A stretch of DNA of 64,000 bases from JAHEDH01 sp963745865 (lineage in GTDB: Bacteria; Actinomycetota; Acidimicrobiia; Spongiisociales; ZC4RG35). Position 1 is the first letter of the stretch; every line of letters starts with the position of its first letter. Where the stretch lies: the NCBI GenBank assembly GCA_963745865.1, contig CAVUYZ010000004.1, forward strand, positions 62,001 to 126,000, written 5' to 3'. Below are positions 36,955 to 46,418 of the stretch, in pieces. The translations under genes and the position numbers were made by a program. The notes beneath the pieces were generated by a model that did no database searches, was not told the DNA's origin, and saw nothing but the letters and a program-made list of their open reading frames with translations.

Positions 36955-38643
36955 ATGTGGAGACTGCTACCCGGCCTGTACTTCGAGGACGCTCCTCGAG
37001 CGCCCCATCGGATCGTCGTGCGCCTCGCTGCGGTCGGATCCGTGTCGTGCGCACTGATCCTGCTCGCGATCGGCGCGGCGACGAGTAGTCCGGCACTGTT
37101 CCCTCAGGCGATCGGCCCGAGCATCGCCGCGGGGCTTTTCACGGTGCACATCCTCACCAAGCGTGAGAACGCCGTGGTCGTCCTGATCGAGGCGACGGTG
37201 GTCGTGCTGGTGTCGTTCGGGATCTGGGGGTCTGCCCAGACGGCGCTCGCGGCGTTGCTGGCGATCTGGGTCTTCTGTCTCGCCGGAGCCTTCTTCATCG
37301 TTCGCCGACCCGTGGCCTACATCGCCGTCACGTCACTCGGGCTCGCCGTCCTACCGTCGATCTGGTCGGAGGTGATCGCGGCGCCGGTTGCCACTGGCAT
37401 CACCATGTTCGCGGCGTACCTGATGACCGCGACCCTTCTGTTCCTGATTCGGCTCTCTTCGACGAGAAGCGAACGTCGCTACGAGCGACTGTTCAACGCC
37501 GCTCCCGTCGCCCTGATGGAACAGGATGTGTCGGAGGCCCTGGCCTTCATCGAGTCCTGCGGCATCAGGGACGAGCAACGCTTGCGATCGGCCATCGAGG
37601 ACGTCGGCTTTCTCCGGGACGTCGTCTCGCGGATCCGCGTGGTGAGGGCGAACGCCAAGGCGGTCCGCTTGTCGGGGGTCACGGCACGACAACTGCTCGA
37701 CTTCCTCCCCCCGGACAGGGTCCATGCGGACTCCGCCCCCGCGTTCAGCGAACAGGTGATGGCAGCCTGGCTCGGAAAGCCGCGGCTCGAGATCGAGTAC
37801 CGAACCCGCCGATTCACGGGAACCGATCACGTGTGGCTGCGGATCGAGATGATGTCCATGGAGGTGACGGCTCATTCGAAGCGGATGCTTCTCGCGGTCT
37901 CGGATGTCACCGAAGCACGGGAGTCGCGTGCCGCTCTGGAGGATCTGGTTCGGTCGAAGGATGAATTCATCGCCAGTGTCAGCCACGAACTGAGAACGCC
38001 GTTGACAGGCGTGCTGGGACTGACGACGGCGCTCGCCGAGGGCTCCGTGTCCGATCCAGCGGAGATCGATGAACTCCTCGAGATGGTGCGCTCACAGTCT
38101 CAAGAGATCTCCTATCTCGTCGAGGACCTGCTCGTGGGAGCACGCGCCGACATCGGGACGATCGCCATTCGGTCTGCCGATGTCGATCTGGGTGAAGAAG
38201 TGGACAGTGTCCTCAAGTCGCTCGACCTGGCTCTCCTACCGGTCGATCGTCGGTCAGACGTATGCGCCTACGCCGACTCCGTGCGGGTCCGGCAGATCAT
38301 GCGCAACCTCCTGGTCAACGCTGAACGGTACGGAGGTCCCATGAGGCGAGTTGTGATCCGGAGGGTCGGCGATGACGCCGTCTTCGAGATGTGGGATAGC
38401 GGCCCGGCGATATCGGAGGAGGCGCAGCAGCGGATCTTCGAGCCCTACGGCCGTGCTCATCGAAAAGACGGGACGACCGCGTCGGTTGGGCTGGGGCTGT
38501 CGGTTTCCCGACAACTGGCCCGCCTCATGGGTGGAGCCCTGGAGTACCTCTACGACGAAGGCTCGGTCTTCCGGCTCACGCTTCCTCTGTCGCAGGCTGC
38601 GGGCTCCGCCATCGACCATGGCGAGCACGCCGTCATCGCATGA
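36955..38643 (+). CDS. Orphan membrane sensor histidine kinase
   Basis: About 562 residues. The N-terminal 165 residues hold around six hydrophobic helices with little outside the membrane. A PAS-like region follows (about 175-310, SERRYERLFNAAPVALMEQD). HisKA has the phospho-accepting histidine in FIASVSHELRTPLTGVL. The HATPase domain has RNLLVNAERYGG, DSGPAISEEA and GLGLSVSRQLARLMGG. No response regulator gene is nearby, so the partner is encoded elsewhere. A GTG three bases earlier is an alternative start. It is clearly paralogous to the kinase at 60.8-62.6 kb. Confidence 0.9.
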   Translation: MWRLLPGLYFEDAPRAPHRIVVRLAAVGSVSCALILLAIGAATSSPALFPQAIGPSIAAGLFTVHILTKRENAVVVLIEATVVVLVSFGIWGSAQTALAALLAIWVFCLAGAFFIVRRPVAYIAVTSLGLAVLPSIWSEVIAAPVATGITMFAAYLMTATLLFLIRLSSTRSERRYERLFNAAPVALMEQDVSEALAFIESCGIRDEQRLRSAIEDVGFLRDVVSRIRVVRANAKAVRLSGVTARQLLDFLPPDRVHADSAPAFSEQVMAAWLGKPRLEIEYRTRRFTGTDHVWLRIEMMSMEVTAHSKRMLLAVSDVTEARESRAALEDLVRSKDEFIASVSHELRTPLTGVLGLTTALAEGSVSDPAEIDELLEMVRSQSQEISYLVEDLLVGARADIGTIAIRSADVDLGEEVDSVLKSLDLALLPVDRRSDVCAYADSVRVRQIMRNLLVNAERYGGPMRRVVIRRVGDDAVFEMWDSGPAISEEAQQRIFEPYGRAHRKDGTTASVGLGLSVSRQLARLMGGALEYLYDEGSVFRLTLPLSQAAGSAIDHGEHAVIA

Positions 38644-38927
38644 GAACGGGGACCGGATGTAACCGGTTCCGAACCCGAACGGATCCCTCTGTCGGGTTGT
38701 CGGTGCCCGCCGAGTTCGACGAGCGGTCGGCGATCTGACAGTGAATGTGGTGATGCGCCTGGCCATGGGTTTCGAGGTGTCTCCTCCTGCCGGTGCGGGC
38801 GTTCCTCGGTGGTCCTCCCGAGTTGGGTCTGGAGTCGTGCACGCCCCGGGTTGGTCGAGCTTCCCCGGCGATCTCCCGTCGGTTGGGCAGCGCGGATTGG
38901 GCGGTCATCGTCGGTAGCATTCCTGCG
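38644..38927. other. Gene-free 284-bp spacer
   Basis: I see no convincing gene or strong hairpin between the kinase and the CapA-like gene. An imperfect inverted repeat ACCGG-N6-CCGGT lies just after the kinase stop (about 38651-38666). The promoter of the capA-like gene is presumably in this spacer, but no clear -35/-10 pair stands out. Confidence 0.4.
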
Positions 38928-40018
38928 ATGTCCATGAACCGGCCGGCCCTCGCAGTCGGGATCGGTGCGCTTCTCGGGGTCCTGGCCTTCGTCGGCTCGG
39001 GATCGTTCGCCGATGAACCCGAGAAGGTGCCAGCCGTCACCACCTCCACGACGGTTCCGGTCCCGGCGACCGCGCCTCCGACGACTGTGCCACGACGACG
39101 ACCACCTCGACGGCAGAGACCTCTGTGTCCGAGCCGAGGCGTCCGCTGGTCATCCATGCAACCGGTGATGTCAACGTCGACCCGGACTACATCCCGAGGC
39201 TCGTCTCCGAGGGGTACGGATCGGCGTTCGACGGCCTCGATGGGCTCTTCGTGGAAGACGACCTGACGATCGTCAATCTGGAGTGCGCTCCATCGATGCT
39301 CGGGCTTCCCCTCGACAAGGAGTTCGTCTTCCGATGCGATACGACTGCATTGCCGATCCTGGCCTCACGCGGCGTCGACGTCGTCAATCTCGCCAACAAC
39401 CACAGCCAGGACTACGGGCCGATCGCCATGCTCGATGGCGCGCTGCAGGCGAGGCTCGCCGGTCTCGCTCCGGTCGGGGTTGGAGCCACCGTTGATTCGG
39501 CAATGGCTCCGGCACTCTTCGACGTGGGCGGTTGGAGGATCGCGGTGCTCGGGATGGGCGGCGTCGTGCCCAGCGTCGACTGGCTCGCCACGACTGACCG
39601 ACCCGGGATGGCGAGCGGTGACGACATCGAGCAGATGACGGCAGCGGTGGAGGCTGCATCCGCCCAGGCAGATTTCGTGTTCGTCTCGATCCACTGGGGA
39701 GTCGAACTGGAGTCGGAGCCGAGACCAGACGACGTCGAACGGGCGGAGCGGTTGATCGAGGCTGGAGCCGACGCCGTTTTCGGGCACCATCCCCACAGGC
39801 TCGGTTCGGTCGAGTTCATCGAAGGCAAGCCTGTCTTCTGGACGCTCGGCAACTTCATCTGGCCGAGGTTCTCGGACGCGTCGGCGACAACGGCAGTCGC
39901 AACGGTCGAGATCACAGCCGAAGGAGAGATCGGAGCCTGCTTGCTCCCCGCGTTCATCGAACGGAGCGGTCAGCCGGTGCTGACGGCAGGTTCAGACTGT
40001 TCGAGTGTCGATGAGTAG
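38928..40018 (+). CDS. CapA-family (PGA_cap) protein, secreted or anchored (frameshifted)
   Basis: The first frame gives MSMNRPALAVGIGALLGVLA, a signal or anchor helix, then a Thr-rich linker. One base is missing in the Thr codons near 39093; the frame that continues reads TTTSTAETSVSEPRRPLVIHATGDV and on to 40018. The catalytic domain is a complete CapA/metallophosphatase-like fold: HATGDVNVDP, IVNLECAPS, VNLANNHSQDYG, FVSIHWGVE and FGHHPHRLG. CapA proteins are linked to poly-gamma-glutamate capsule synthesis, though many members have unknown roles. It overlaps the beta-propeller gene that follows. Confidence 0.85.
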
Positions 40019-41534
40019 GCCTCGATGGGTAGCCGCCGGCTTGGTCGGAATCGCGATTGGTGCGCTGGGATACGCCCTGATCGGTCCCGGCCCGAGCGAC
40101 CAGACGACGGAGACCACCGTGGTCGTCGCCGGCCCGGCGACGACCACGACGACTGCGCCTCCTGTCTCGACGACCACGACCGAGCCCGCTCCGACAACCA
40201 CCACGACCCTGCCCGCCGTGCCCGGCGTCGGCGAGCCGTTCGGCGTCACCACAGGTCTCACCATGTTCAGAGGCAACCATTCGAGAACCTGGTACGGGAC
40301 GGGTCCGCTGTCGGCGGATCCCGTCTCGATCCTGTGGCGCTACCCGGACGCTCCGATGTGCGGGTCCTCATCTGTCGGCGGCGAGTCCCGAGTGTGGTGC
40401 GGCACGGGATGGACCGGCCAACCGGTCGTGTGGGAACGGCCGGACGGTGTCACAGAGGTGATCTTCGGTGCCTACGACAAGTCCGTGCACTTTGTCGATG
40501 CTGCGACCGGGGTCGAGACACGCCAGCCATTCCCAACCGGCGACATCATCAAAGGATCGGTCTCTCTCGATCCCGACGGCTACCCGCTGTTGTACACCGG
40601 AAGCCGCGACAACCGGCTTCGCGTTCTCGCGCTCGATCGGGAGCCGGTCGAGGAGTTGTGGTCGCTCGACGCATCTGCCGTTGCCGGCCGGTGGAACAAC
40701 GATTGGGACGGGAATCCGCTGATCGATGACGGCATCCTCTTCGAGGGAGGGGAGAACAGCTGGTTCTTCGCGATCGAGTTGAACCGGGGGCGCGACGAGA
40801 ACGACCTCGTGACCGTCGATCCCCGCATCGTGTTCCAGATGCCCGGGTGGACCGACGAGCTGATCGCCAGGGTCGGCAACAACGTCTCGATCGAGAGCTC
40901 GGTCATGAAGGCGGGTGACCGGGTCTATTTCGCCAATTCGGGCGGTCGAATCGTCGGGCTCGATGTCTCGGAGGTCCGTGATGGTCGGGCCCCGATCGTC
41001 TTCGACTATTGGGCGGGCGACGACATCGATGCCACGTTGGTCGCCGATTCCGAGGGGATGCTCTACGCGGCCATCGAACTCGAGCGTCGGACCGGGCGGT
41101 CGGAGGAGGTCGGACAGCTGATCAAGCTCGATCCATTCACATCCTCTGATCCCCTTCTCTGGGGCGTCCCGGTGCCGGCGATCGGTCCAGGTGACGGAGG
41201 GATCTGGGCTACGCCGGCCCTGGCTGCCGGCCATGTCTACGTGACCACCCACCCGGGTGAGTTACTGACCGTCGATGCCATGACCGGTGCCGTCACCGAC
41301 CGTCAAGACGTTGGGTTCCATTCCTGGTCGTCGCCGGTCGTCATCGGGGATGATCTGTTGGTCGCCACCTGTGAGACGGCGGAGCTGCGACGGTATTCGC
41401 TCTCAGACCCGGCGCACCCACAGCTCGTGTGGGCGGCGCCTTCTGCCGAGGGATGTCTCGAGTCCACCCCGGCAGTGTGGAACGGAACCATCTACGTCGG
41501 GTCGTGTGACGGGTACTTCCGCGCCTACCGGTGA
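40011..41534 (+). CDS. Secreted PQQ-type beta-propeller repeat protein
   Basis: About 507 residues with an N-terminal signal/anchor helix (WVAAGLVGIAIGALGYALI), a Thr/Pro-rich linker (TTTTTAPPVSTTTTEPAP) and a repeat domain of about 430 residues. Blades repeat a pattern with a D-G-[ILV] or G-x-[VL]Y strand, for example IFGAYDKSVHFVDAATG, LLYTGSRDNRLRVLALD and IYVGSCDGYFRAY. No PQQ-dehydrogenase catalytic residues are recognised, so a binding or scaffolding role is more likely. The start is the ATG at 40011 or the GTG at 40005; either overlaps the CapA-like gene. Confidence 0.82.
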   Translation: MSRPRWVAAGLVGIAIGALGYALIGPGPSDQTTETTVVVAGPATTTTTAPPVSTTTTEPAPTTTTTLPAVPGVGEPFGVTTGLTMFRGNHSRTWYGTGPLSADPVSILWRYPDAPMCGSSSVGGESRVWCGTGWTGQPVVWERPDGVTEVIFGAYDKSVHFVDAATGVETRQPFPTGDIIKGSVSLDPDGYPLLYTGSRDNRLRVLALDREPVEELWSLDASAVAGRWNNDWDGNPLIDDGILFEGGENSWFFAIELNRGRDENDLVTVDPRIVFQMPGWTDELIARVGNNVSIESSVMKAGDRVYFANSGGRIVGLDVSEVRDGRAPIVFDYWAGDDIDATLVADSEGMLYAAIELERRTGRSEEVGQLIKLDPFTSSDPLLWGVPVPAIGPGDGGIWATPALAAGHVYVTTHPGELLTVDAMTGAVTDRQDVGFHSWSSPVVIGDDLLVATCETAELRRYSLSDPAHPQLVWAAPSAEGCLESTPAVWNGTIYVGSCDGYFRAYR

Positions 41535-41744
41535 CCGGGTTCCGCTCCAACCGATAGCTCCCGATACCGCCTGTGGATAGGGCCCGAACCGCCACAACTC
41601 GTGACTGAATCCCGTCCATCTGCTGTGCCCGTCGATCGCGTCATCCGATCTCGTATCGGCTCCGTATCTCTTGTGGACCACCCGCGATGCCGCGATTGGT
41701 TTCGCACTAATTACTTTGGATATCTACAGAAAGCGGGAGCTTCG

Positions 41745-43037
41745 ATGGAAAAGGTCGTGATCGTCGGTTCGGGTGTCGCCGGGCTCGGTGCCGCCTGGAC
41801 ACTCCGCGACTCGGCCGACGTCACCGTCATCGAGTCCGGCTCGCACATCGGCGGTCATGCCGACACGATCGATGTGCGTCTACCCGATGGGGATCTGCCG
41901 GTGGACATGGGCTTCATCGTCTACAACGAACTGACGTATCCGCACATGATCAGGCTCTTCGAGGCGCTCGGCGTCCCGACCTCAGCGAGCGACATGTCCT
42001 TTGCCCTGTCGTCGCGAGGACTCGAGTACTCGGGCGATGCGTCGGGGCTCTTCGGGGGAGCCAACTGGCTCAAGGCGGACACCTATCGCCTGTTCCGCTC
42101 GATTCTTCGCTTCCGCGACGTCGCCAAGAACCATCTGGATGACCCGCGGACCATCGGCAGGTTCGTCACCGAGATGGGGTTCCCCGCCGTGTTCAGGGAC
42201 CGGTACCTGCTTCCGATGGCGGCGGCGATCTGGAGCTCACCGCACCTCGATGCAGCTGAGATCCCGGCAGGCACCCTGCTCAGATTCTTCGACCAGCACG
42301 TGCTACTCGACATCACCGGTCGGCCCAGCTGGCGGACCGTCCGAGGCGGCTCCCGGGAGTACGTCTCGCGTGTTGCGGCTGCGTCCGGCGCCAGGTTCCT
42401 GACCGAGACACCGGTCACGTCGGTTCGCAGACTCGGCGGATCTGCGATCGTCTCAACCGCCGACGGAGCCCACATCGAAGCGGATCACGTTGTGTTCGCC
42501 TGTCACGCCGACACCGCACTGCGGCTGCTCGGTGACGATGCCTCACCCCTCGAGGAGAAACTCTTGGGGTCCTTCTCGTTCTCCGACAATCATGCCGTCA
42601 TGCACTCCGATCCGCGGTTGATGCCACCAGCGCGCCGGACCTGGTCGGCCTGGAACGTTCTCGCGGGTGACAACCCGGACGATCCAGTGACCGTGACCTA
42701 CTGGATGAATCGGCTGCAGCCGCTCGAAACCGAGCATGATGTGTTCGTGACGCTCAACCCTCCCTTCCAGCCATCCGAGGTCCACGAGACGGCGGACTAC
42801 TCGCACCCGGTCTTCGACCCTGCCGCGGTGTCTGCCCAGTTGAAACTCCCCGAGATCCAGGGTATCGACAACACCTGGTTCTGCGGTGCCTGGACCGGCT
42901 ACGGGTTCCACGAGGACGGGCTCGAGTCCGGCATGGCCGTGGGGCGGGCATTGGGCGGTGACGTCCCGTGGTGGGACGAGGTGTCCGCTCACAGCCAGTC
43001 GGCCAGGATCGCTGACGGGGTCGGAGTCCACACGTGA
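41745..43037 (+). CDS. COG2907-type FAD/NAD-binding amine-oxidase-fold protein
   Basis: 430 residues with GGGAG before the ATG at 41745. The N-terminus VVIVGSGVAGLGAAWTLRDS is an FAD dinucleotide fold, and the flavin-oxidase signature IGGHADTI follows. VDMGFIVYNELTYPHMIRLFEALGV and the C-terminal WFCGAWTGYGFHEDGLESG are typical of COG2907. These proteins nearly always neighbour DUF1365 and cyclopropane-synthase-like genes and are believed to desaturate or oxidise membrane lipid chains. It is the first gene of a four-gene lipid operon. The 210-bp upstream region contains a CACTAAT motif resembling the reverse of the light-island motif, but the match is weak. Confidence 0.9.
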   Translation: MEKVVIVGSGVAGLGAAWTLRDSADVTVIESGSHIGGHADTIDVRLPDGDLPVDMGFIVYNELTYPHMIRLFEALGVPTSASDMSFALSSRGLEYSGDASGLFGGANWLKADTYRLFRSILRFRDVAKNHLDDPRTIGRFVTEMGFPAVFRDRYLLPMAAAIWSSPHLDAAEIPAGTLLRFFDQHVLLDITGRPSWRTVRGGSREYVSRVAAASGARFLTETPVTSVRRLGGSAIVSTADGAHIEADHVVFACHADTALRLLGDDASPLEEKLLGSFSFSDNHAVMHSDPRLMPPARRTWSAWNVLAGDNPDDPVTVTYWMNRLQPLETEHDVFVTLNPPFQPSEVHETADYSHPVFDPAAVSAQLKLPEIQGIDNTWFCGAWTGYGFHEDGLESGMAVGRALGGDVPWWDEVSAHSQSARIADGVGVHT

Positions 43038-43816
43038 GATCTGCGATCTACACCGGCCGCGTGATGCATCATCGCTACGCGCCGGTCGAGCATCGGATGG
43101 AGTACTCGGTGTACTCACTGCTCCTCGATCTCGATGAGCTCGATGAGCTCGATCGGTCGATTCGCTGGTTCTCACTCGACCGTTTCAACCTGTTCTCCTT
43201 CAGGCGTCGGGACCACGGTCCGAAGGACGGAACCGCCCTGAGGCCGTGGGCGAGGGCGCTGCTGGCGGAGGCCGGCGTCGACATCGGCAACGGCCACATC
43301 CAGCTCCTGGTCTATCCCCGCATCCTCGGGTATGGGTTCGATCCGCTGACCGTGTGGTACTGCCACGACGAACAGGGCCACCTCGTCGGAGTGATTCACG
43401 AGGTAAGGAACACGTTCGGCGAATCACACTCGTACGTTGTGCCGATCGCTGAGGACGATGCGGTGATGAGGCACTCGGCAGACAAGCAGTTCCACGTGTC
43501 CCCGTTCTTCGATGTGCGCGGGTCCTACGACTTCCGTCTGACGAGGCCGGGGTCATCACTGAGCGTCGTCATCGAGTATTCGGGAGAGGAGGGACGGCTC
43601 CTCATCGCCTCGTTCGCCGGCCGGAAGACCCCACTCACGTCGTCCGGTCTCATCCGGCGGTTCTTCGATCACCCGCTGGTGTCGCTCAAGGTCATCGGCG
43701 GGATCCACTGGGAGGCCCTCAAGCTCGCCAGGAAGAAGGTCGGCTTCAGATCCAAGCCCGAGCCGCCCGCATCGCCGGTCACTCACGTACCCTTGGTCGA
43801 AGGCCTGACGTCATGA
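43034..43816 (+). CDS. DUF1365 protein
   Basis: 260 residues from the GTG at 43034, overlapping the preceding stop by 4 bp. The N-terminus SAIYTGRVMHHRYAPVEHRMEYSVY contains the family's conserved His/Arg region. LLVYPRILGYGFDPLTVWYCHD, VRNTFGESHSY and KQFHVSPFFDVRGSYDFR are DUF1365 hallmarks. The biochemical role is unknown; it is consistently encoded between a COG2907 flavoprotein and a cyclopropane-synthase-like methyltransferase, as here, so it probably acts on the same fatty-acyl chains. Confidence 0.93.
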   Translation: MRSAIYTGRVMHHRYAPVEHRMEYSVYSLLLDLDELDELDRSIRWFSLDRFNLFSFRRRDHGPKDGTALRPWARALLAEAGVDIGNGHIQLLVYPRILGYGFDPLTVWYCHDEQGHLVGVIHEVRNTFGESHSYVVPIAEDDAVMRHSADKQFHVSPFFDVRGSYDFRLTRPGSSLSVVIEYSGEEGRLLIASFAGRKTPLTSSGLIRRFFDHPLVSLKVIGGIHWEALKLARKKVGFRSKPEPPASPVTHVPLVEGLTS

Positions 43817-44988
43817 CCTTGACCACCACCATTGCGGGGATCGCCGTCGATGCCCTCGCCCGTCGCATTGACCGTGGCTCGCTCGTGTTGACGAGGGCCG
43901 ACGGATCGACGCTCACGATCGAGGGCTCCGCGCCGGGACCGACCGCCAGGGTGACCATTCACGATCAGCGGATGGAGCGGCTGCTGATCAGAGAAGGTGC
44001 CAGCGCCCTCGGTCACGGCTACGTGGAGGGATGGTGGGACACACCCGACCTCTCGGCCTTCCTGACGATGGCCGCCATCAACCAGGACGCATCATTCTCC
44101 GGACCGGTCGGATCCCTGGTCAAACGCACCGTTTCCGGTGTCTGGAACGCCCTCAAGCCCGAGCGACGCCCGGGTGCGGTCGGGACGATGGCCGGGCACT
44201 ACAACCTCGGCAACGACTTCTACGAGTCGTGGCTCGACCCGTCCATGACCTATTCGTCTGGGATCTTCACCGACACCGACGACCTCCAAGAGGCTCAGCG
44301 CGCCAAGTACGACCGAATCTCAGCCCTCGCCGGCGTCACGGCTGGCTCCTCGGTGCTCGAGATCGGATTCGGCTGGGGTGGGTTCGCCGAGCACGCTTCG
44401 CGCCTCGGAGCGCACGTCACCGGCTTGACGATCGCCGAAGAACAACTCACGTACGCCGAGAAGCGTTTGGCGTCGGATGGGCTGATGGATCTGGTGACGT
44501 TGAAACTCAGCGATTTCGAGGAAGAGGACGGTCAGTACGACGCGGTCGTCTCGATCGAGATGATCGAGTCGATCGATCACGATCGTTGGCCCTCCCTGTT
44601 CGCCTCCATCGCCAGGAACCTCCGTCCCGGCGGCCGAGCAGCCATGCAGGCGATCGTGATCGACGATGCCATCTGGAAGACGTATCGGTCCAACAACGAC
44701 TTCATCCGGGAGTACATCTTCCCGGGCGGGCGGGTTCCTCCGCCATCGCTGATCCGCGACCTCGCCGCCGGCGCCGGACTCCGCACGATCGAGGTCGTCG
44801 ACTTCGGGCCGTCCTACGCCAGGACGTTGGCGGAGTGGCTTCGGAGGTTCGATGCAGCCTGGCCGCAGATCGCCCCGATGGGCTTCGATGAGCGCTTCCG
44901 ACGGATGTGGCGCTACTACCTCGCCTATTGTGAGGCTGGATTCAACACCGGGCGGATCTCGGTGCAGCAGTGGGCGTTCCAGGCCTGA
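43813..44988 (+). CDS. Cyclopropane-fatty-acyl-phospholipid synthase-like methyltransferase
   Basis: 391 residues from the ATG at 43813, overlapping DUF1365 by 4 bp. The SAM-binding motif VLEIGFGWGGFAEHA, the lead segment HYNLGNDFYESWLDPSMTYSSG, and EMIESIDHDRWPSLFASIAR with YIFPGGRVPP are all diagnostic of the CFA-synthase family. These enzymes add a methylene or methyl group from S-adenosylmethionine to an unsaturated acyl chain in membrane phospholipids. Members in this gene neighbourhood may instead make 10-methyl or furan fatty acids, so cyclopropane formation is not certain. Confidence 0.92.
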   Translation: MTLTTTIAGIAVDALARRIDRGSLVLTRADGSTLTIEGSAPGPTARVTIHDQRMERLLIREGASALGHGYVEGWWDTPDLSAFLTMAAINQDASFSGPVGSLVKRTVSGVWNALKPERRPGAVGTMAGHYNLGNDFYESWLDPSMTYSSGIFTDTDDLQEAQRAKYDRISALAGVTAGSSVLEIGFGWGGFAEHASRLGAHVTGLTIAEEQLTYAEKRLASDGLMDLVTLKLSDFEEEDGQYDAVVSIEMIESIDHDRWPSLFASIARNLRPGGRAAMQAIVIDDAIWKTYRSNNDFIREYIFPGGRVPPPSLIRDLAAGAGLRTIEVVDFGPSYARTLAEWLRRFDAAWPQIAPMGFDERFRRMWRYYLAYCEAGFNTGRISVQQWAFQA

Positions 44989-45004
44989 GAGGAAACAGAG
45001 ACGT

Positions 45005-45895
45005 ATGGCTTTCCAAGAAGATCTCGAATTGCTCGAGGCGGTCGAGCCACGAGTCGGGGAGCTCCTGGCAGAGCATCGTGATCGCCGGAAGCACTGGTAT
45101 TTCCACGACCTCGTCCCGTGGGAGCGTGGCGAGAGCTTCAAGGAGAAGCCGTGGGAAGAGTCCCAGGCGACCATCAACGAGCGCGCTCGCACATCGCTCG
45201 TCCTCAACCTCCTCACGGAGGACAACCTGCCCTACTACCACGTGACACTCGAGAAGTTCATGCCCAAAGGCTCGATCTGGCGAGAGTGGAACGGTCTCTG
45301 GACGTCGGAGGAGGGCCAACATGCGATCGCAATCCGCTCGTACCTGCTGGCGTCGCGCAACTGCGATCCGGTCGAGCTCGAGGATGACCGTATGGCGACG
45401 ATGCAGGCCGGCTGGGAGCCGAAATGGAACCGGCCCGCCGAGCTCTTCGCGTACACGACGGCACAGGAGTTGGCGACGCGGGTGTCACATCGCAATGCCG
45501 GGAAGATCACCGAGGACGAGGACGCGTTCGAGCTGATGCGAAACATCGCAGCGGACGAGAACCATCACTTCATGTTCTATCGAGGCGTGTTCACCGAGAT
45601 GATGAAGATCAAGCCGACGATGGCACTCGAGGGGCTGCAGACAGTACTGGCCAATTTCGACATGCCCGGAACCGGCATTCCGGGATTCCTCAGGCGGTCG
45701 ATCGAGGTGGCTCGCGCCGGTGTCTACAACATGCGGATCCACCACGACAACGTGGTGATGCCCCTTCTCAACTACTGGTCGATCGGAGACATGACCGGGC
45801 TGGATCTCAAGGGGCAGGAACTGCAGGAGAAGATCATGGCGCTGCCCGCGCAACTCGTCGCCCAGGCTGAGAGGTTCGAGGCGAGGTTCGCCTGA
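45005..45895 (+). CDS. Acyl-ACP desaturase, ferritin-like diiron type
   Basis: 296 residues starting at the ATG at 45005 with AGGA upstream. The diiron ligands of the soluble acyl-carrier-protein desaturases line up: Glu72, E103-x-x-H106 in EEGQH, Glu155 and E185-x-x-H188 in DENHH. The enzyme inserts a cis double bond into acyl-ACP using O2 and reduced ferredoxin. That double bond is the substrate needed by the methyltransferase just upstream, so the operon could make a modified fatty acid from start to finish. It is separated by only 16 bp from the methyltransferase gene. Confidence 0.92.
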   Translation: MAFQEDLELLEAVEPRVGELLAEHRDRRKHWYFHDLVPWERGESFKEKPWEESQATINERARTSLVLNLLTEDNLPYYHVTLEKFMPKGSIWREWNGLWTSEEGQHAIAIRSYLLASRNCDPVELEDDRMATMQAGWEPKWNRPAELFAYTTAQELATRVSHRNAGKITEDEDAFELMRNIAADENHHFMFYRGVFTEMMKIKPTMALEGLQTVLANFDMPGTGIPGFLRRSIEVARAGVYNMRIHHDNVVMPLLNYWSIGDMTGLDLKGQELQEKIMALPAQLVAQAERFEARFA

Positions 45896-45896
45896 G

Positions 45897-46418
45897 ATGC
45901 GCAGGGGGATGATGACGGGGATGGCGTTCGTCCTGGCCGCGTGCTCTGGCCAGACCGCAGAGACGACCACGACCACGGCCCCGACCACCACGACGACCAC
46001 GGTCGTCGAAACGACCACCACGACCCGACCGCCAGACTGCCCGCCCCCTCCATACGAATTCGGATCGCTTCCGACGACGGTCCAGCCGAACCAGGTTCCG
46101 GCCAACAACCTGTCACTCGACGCGTTCACGACGGTTCCCGGCAGTTCGTCGACGATCTGGGTCGGCCGAGACGGCGACCTCGCAATGGCTCTCGTCAGAG
46201 GCGCGCTCCCACCGGAGCAGTGGCCGGGCGAGCGCGGCGAGGTCGACATCGACGGCGCCCGAGGGGTGGCAGGCCCCTTTGAAGACGGCACGTGGGTAGT
46301 GGCCTGGTTCGAAGAGCCAGGTGCCCGCTGCGACCAGTACACGCTCGTGTTCTATCCGCCCATCGACCCGCCCGAGGTCGAAGCAACCATCGGGTCGATC
46401 GACCGCACCGCGGGGTAG
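45897..46418 (+). CDS. Small Thr-rich lipoprotein, function unknown
   Basis: 173 residues, starting one base after the desaturase stop. A short signal with lipobox FVLAAC is followed by a long Thr run (TTTTTAPTTTTTTVVETTTTT, interrupted) and a C-terminal domain of about 120 residues with two cysteines (CPPPPYEF and ARCDQYTL). The C-terminal domain resembles no family I can name. Its position behind the lipid-tailoring operon suggests co-expression, but a functional link is not shown. Confidence 0.7.
   Translation: MRRGMMTGMAFVLAACSGQTAETTTTTAPTTTTTTVVETTTTTRPPDCPPPPYEFGSLPTTVQPNQVPANNLSLDAFTTVPGSSSTIWVGRDGDLAMALVRGALPPEQWPGERGEVDIDGARGVAGPFEDGTWVVAWFEEPGARCDQYTLVFYPPIDPPEVEATIGSIDRTAG

Noticed and set aside
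41700..41725. CACTAAT before the lipid operon as a third copy of the light-island motif
   Set aside because: Only seven bases match and the orientation to the gene is opposite, so I do not count it as a copy.
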